Shown here: piece after piece, positions 63,093-64,000 of the stretch
Layout: each line of letters opens with the position of its first letter
Numbering within the stretch: the stretch's first letter is position 1
Assembly: GCA_038231575.1 (NCBI GenBank)
Contig: JBBRLB010000005.1
Span: 13,558-77,557 of the forward strand
Source: CAITWF01 sp038231575
GTDB lineage: Bacteria > Verrucomicrobiota > Verrucomicrobiia > Opitutales > Opitutaceae
Direction: 5' to 3'
DNA: 64,000 nt
Notes under the pieces: model-generated
Seen by the model: only the letters and a program-made list of their open reading frames with translations
What the model was told of the DNA's origin: nothing
Database searches by the model: none
Program-made: the position numbers and the translations under genes

Positions 63093-63635
63093 ACGTTCTC
63101 GTCGAAACGAGAGGTGGGTTTTACGGGTTGGGCAAGCGGGCTGACAAGCAATTTCGCCGCTCACCTCGTTAGCCGCAAAGAGGCGCAGAAGGCCCAAAAA
63201 ACGAACCGGATTGTAGGGCAGGCTTTAAGCCTGCCACTCCGAGGTCGAGCGCGTCATCCCCCGCGCGCCGTCAGACCGGGCGAATACTCCGCAGCGGCAG
63301 ATTAGGATAGTTCACCCCAGCTCCGTCCAAATTTTTGCGCCTCTTGCGCCTCCGTGCGGCCAATCAAAGTCTGGAGGGCCGCCGCTCGACGGCGCGCCTT
63401 CGAGCGAACGGTATCATTAGCCGCAAAAAGGCGCAGAAGGCGCAAAAAAGGAAAGGCGTCGAAATTTGAACCAAACGCCAGGAAGCAAAGCGCGCCCAGT
63501 TTTGCGAAGTCACTGTGTCAGACTTGGCAAACCTTTGCCCACTTCGCGTCTTCGCGCTAAATTCCGTTTCAGAAAAAGGGCCGCCGGCAAAACATAACAA
63601 ATCCGACGGCCCTCGTTATCCTACTCTTTCTACGA
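63093..63635. repeat. Gene-free region with repeated GCGCAGAAGGCGCAAA elements
   Basis: Two similar direct copies of about 30 bp (AGCCGCAAAGAGGCGCAGAAGG near 63170-63200 and the same with AAAAAGG near 63418-63451) and inverted relatives at 63331-63361 and 63534-63560. A near-perfect palindrome GGCAGGCTTTAAGCCTGCC lies at 63217-63235. I see no gene. These look like short dispersed repeats of verrucomicrobial type, by resemblance only. Confidence 0.6.
63573..63613 (-). terminator. Rho-independent terminator for the last gene
   Basis: On the - strand: GGGCCGTCGG, a loop of about 15 bases, CCGGCGGCCC, then TTTTTC. It ends transcription of the partial gene at 63636. Confidence 0.8.
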
Positions 63636-64000
63636 TCACCCCGGGACCGCGAGCGGCACGCTGCGCTTCACCTCGAAGCCATCGGTGTCGCTCACCGTCA
63701 CATCCGCGAACAGCGCCGCGCCGGCCGGCACTTCCTGCGTCGCGGTGTAACGATACTCGCCGGCGGCGAGGACCGCGTCACCCTCCTCGACCACGGTATC
63801 GTCCGCTTGCCGGAGCGTCACGTGCACCGTCGCGAGGTTCAGGTCCGTGCGCGCCAAGACCGCGAGCACGTCGCCGATATGGCCGTGGTAGTCATCGGTG
63901 TTCACGTCACGAATGATCGGGTTCTTGAGGAAGTCCGACATGATCGTGGCGAACACCGACTGACCGTTCTTCTCCGCGGTGGCCTCGTAGGGCGCCCGGC
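63636..64000 (-). CDS. Hypothetical protein (partial, 5' end outside window)
   Basis: The frame is open from the window edge to the stop at 63636, giving about 120 residues of C-terminus. The GTG at 63956 is not needed as a start because coding-like sequence (YEATAEKNGQSVFATI) continues upstream. The end looks like a beta-sandwich (VHVTLRQADDTVVEEG, then GEYRYTATQEV). I do not recognise the family. Confidence 0.6.
   Translation of the reverse strand, partial: RAPYEATAEKNGQSVFATIMSDFLKNPIIRDVNTDDYHGHIGDVLAVLARTDLNLATVHVTLRQADDTVVEEGDAVLAAGEYRYTATQEVPAGAALFADVTVSDTDGFEVKRSVPLAVPG

Noticed and set aside
63308..63321. ATAGTTCACCCCAG resembles the variant motif copy at 4076-4089
   Set aside because: No gene follows on the + strand within reach, and the region is repeat-rich.

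Overview
The window is high-GC chromosomal DNA that reads as a free-living Gram-negative member of the Verrucomicrobiota, most likely family Opitutaceae. The support is indirect: a PEP-CTERM sorting signal, a TIGR02597-like carbohydrate-surface domain, repeated LVRGIGP-type surface modules, an LpxR-type outer-membrane protein, many overlapping ATGA gene junctions and a very large two-component repertoire. I have no marker gene to fix the species.

Layout. 1-715: tail of a histidine kinase and its receiver protein. 830-4036 (-): a secreted NHL-repeat surface protein. 4116-5771 (-): a SyrD/PvdE-type ABC exporter. 5878-21905 (+): a first exopolysaccharide (EPS) locus. It holds a WecG/TagA glycosyltransferase fused to a STAS domain, three more glycosyl/sugar transferases, a NarL-type kinase-regulator pair, a very unusual Wzz-Wza fusion, a second Wza-like lipoprotein, an ECF sigma factor, a left-handed beta-helix protein, a STAS protein, an RsbW-GAF-RsbU fusion and an alkaline-phosphatase-fold enzyme. 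21964-30680 (-): signalling and stress genes (hybrid kinase with a MetE-like enzyme, PRC-barrel protein, kinase/receiver pair, CbpA/CbpM chaperone pair, receiver, BaeRF-like protein). 30919-36157 (+): CsbD, a decayed alcohol dehydrogenase, a DUF3309 miniprotein and a kaiC-kaiB-kaiB-kinase operon. 36255-43988: a second EPS locus (deacetylase, glycosyltransferases, Wzy/O-antigen ligase, methyltransferase, nucleotidyltransferase-fold protein). 44139-57217 (+): secreted and envelope proteins (a 2187-residue GH9 cellulase, a PEP-CTERM protein, a PQQ-dehydrogenase/cytochrome fusion, a PRC/BON protein, LpxR). 57389-62757 (-): a CheB-CheR-PAS-kinase giant and its NarL regulator. 63017-63092 (-): tRNA-Thr(CGT), then repeat-rich DNA and the 3' part of an unknown gene.

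The main new observation is a 14-bp motif, roughly GGGTTACACCCCAT, found 12 times with an intact CCCCAT core and once or twice in variant form. Almost every copy lies 30-60 bp before a start codon and is oriented with the gene. It precedes the Wzz-Wza fusion, the ECF sigma gene itself, a kinase and its receiver, the BaeRF-like gene, csbD, the DUF3309 gene, the kaiC operon, a glycosyltransferase, the PEP-CTERM gene, the PQQ-dehydrogenase fusion, the PRC/BON gene and the NHL-repeat gene. The simplest reading is a regulon joining EPS export, envelope proteins and general-stress genes. The motif-bearing ECF sigma factor (14810-15559) is the obvious candidate regulator, and the STAS/RsbW-RsbU partner-switch proteins in the same locus may be its upstream control. 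This is inference from motif position and gene content.
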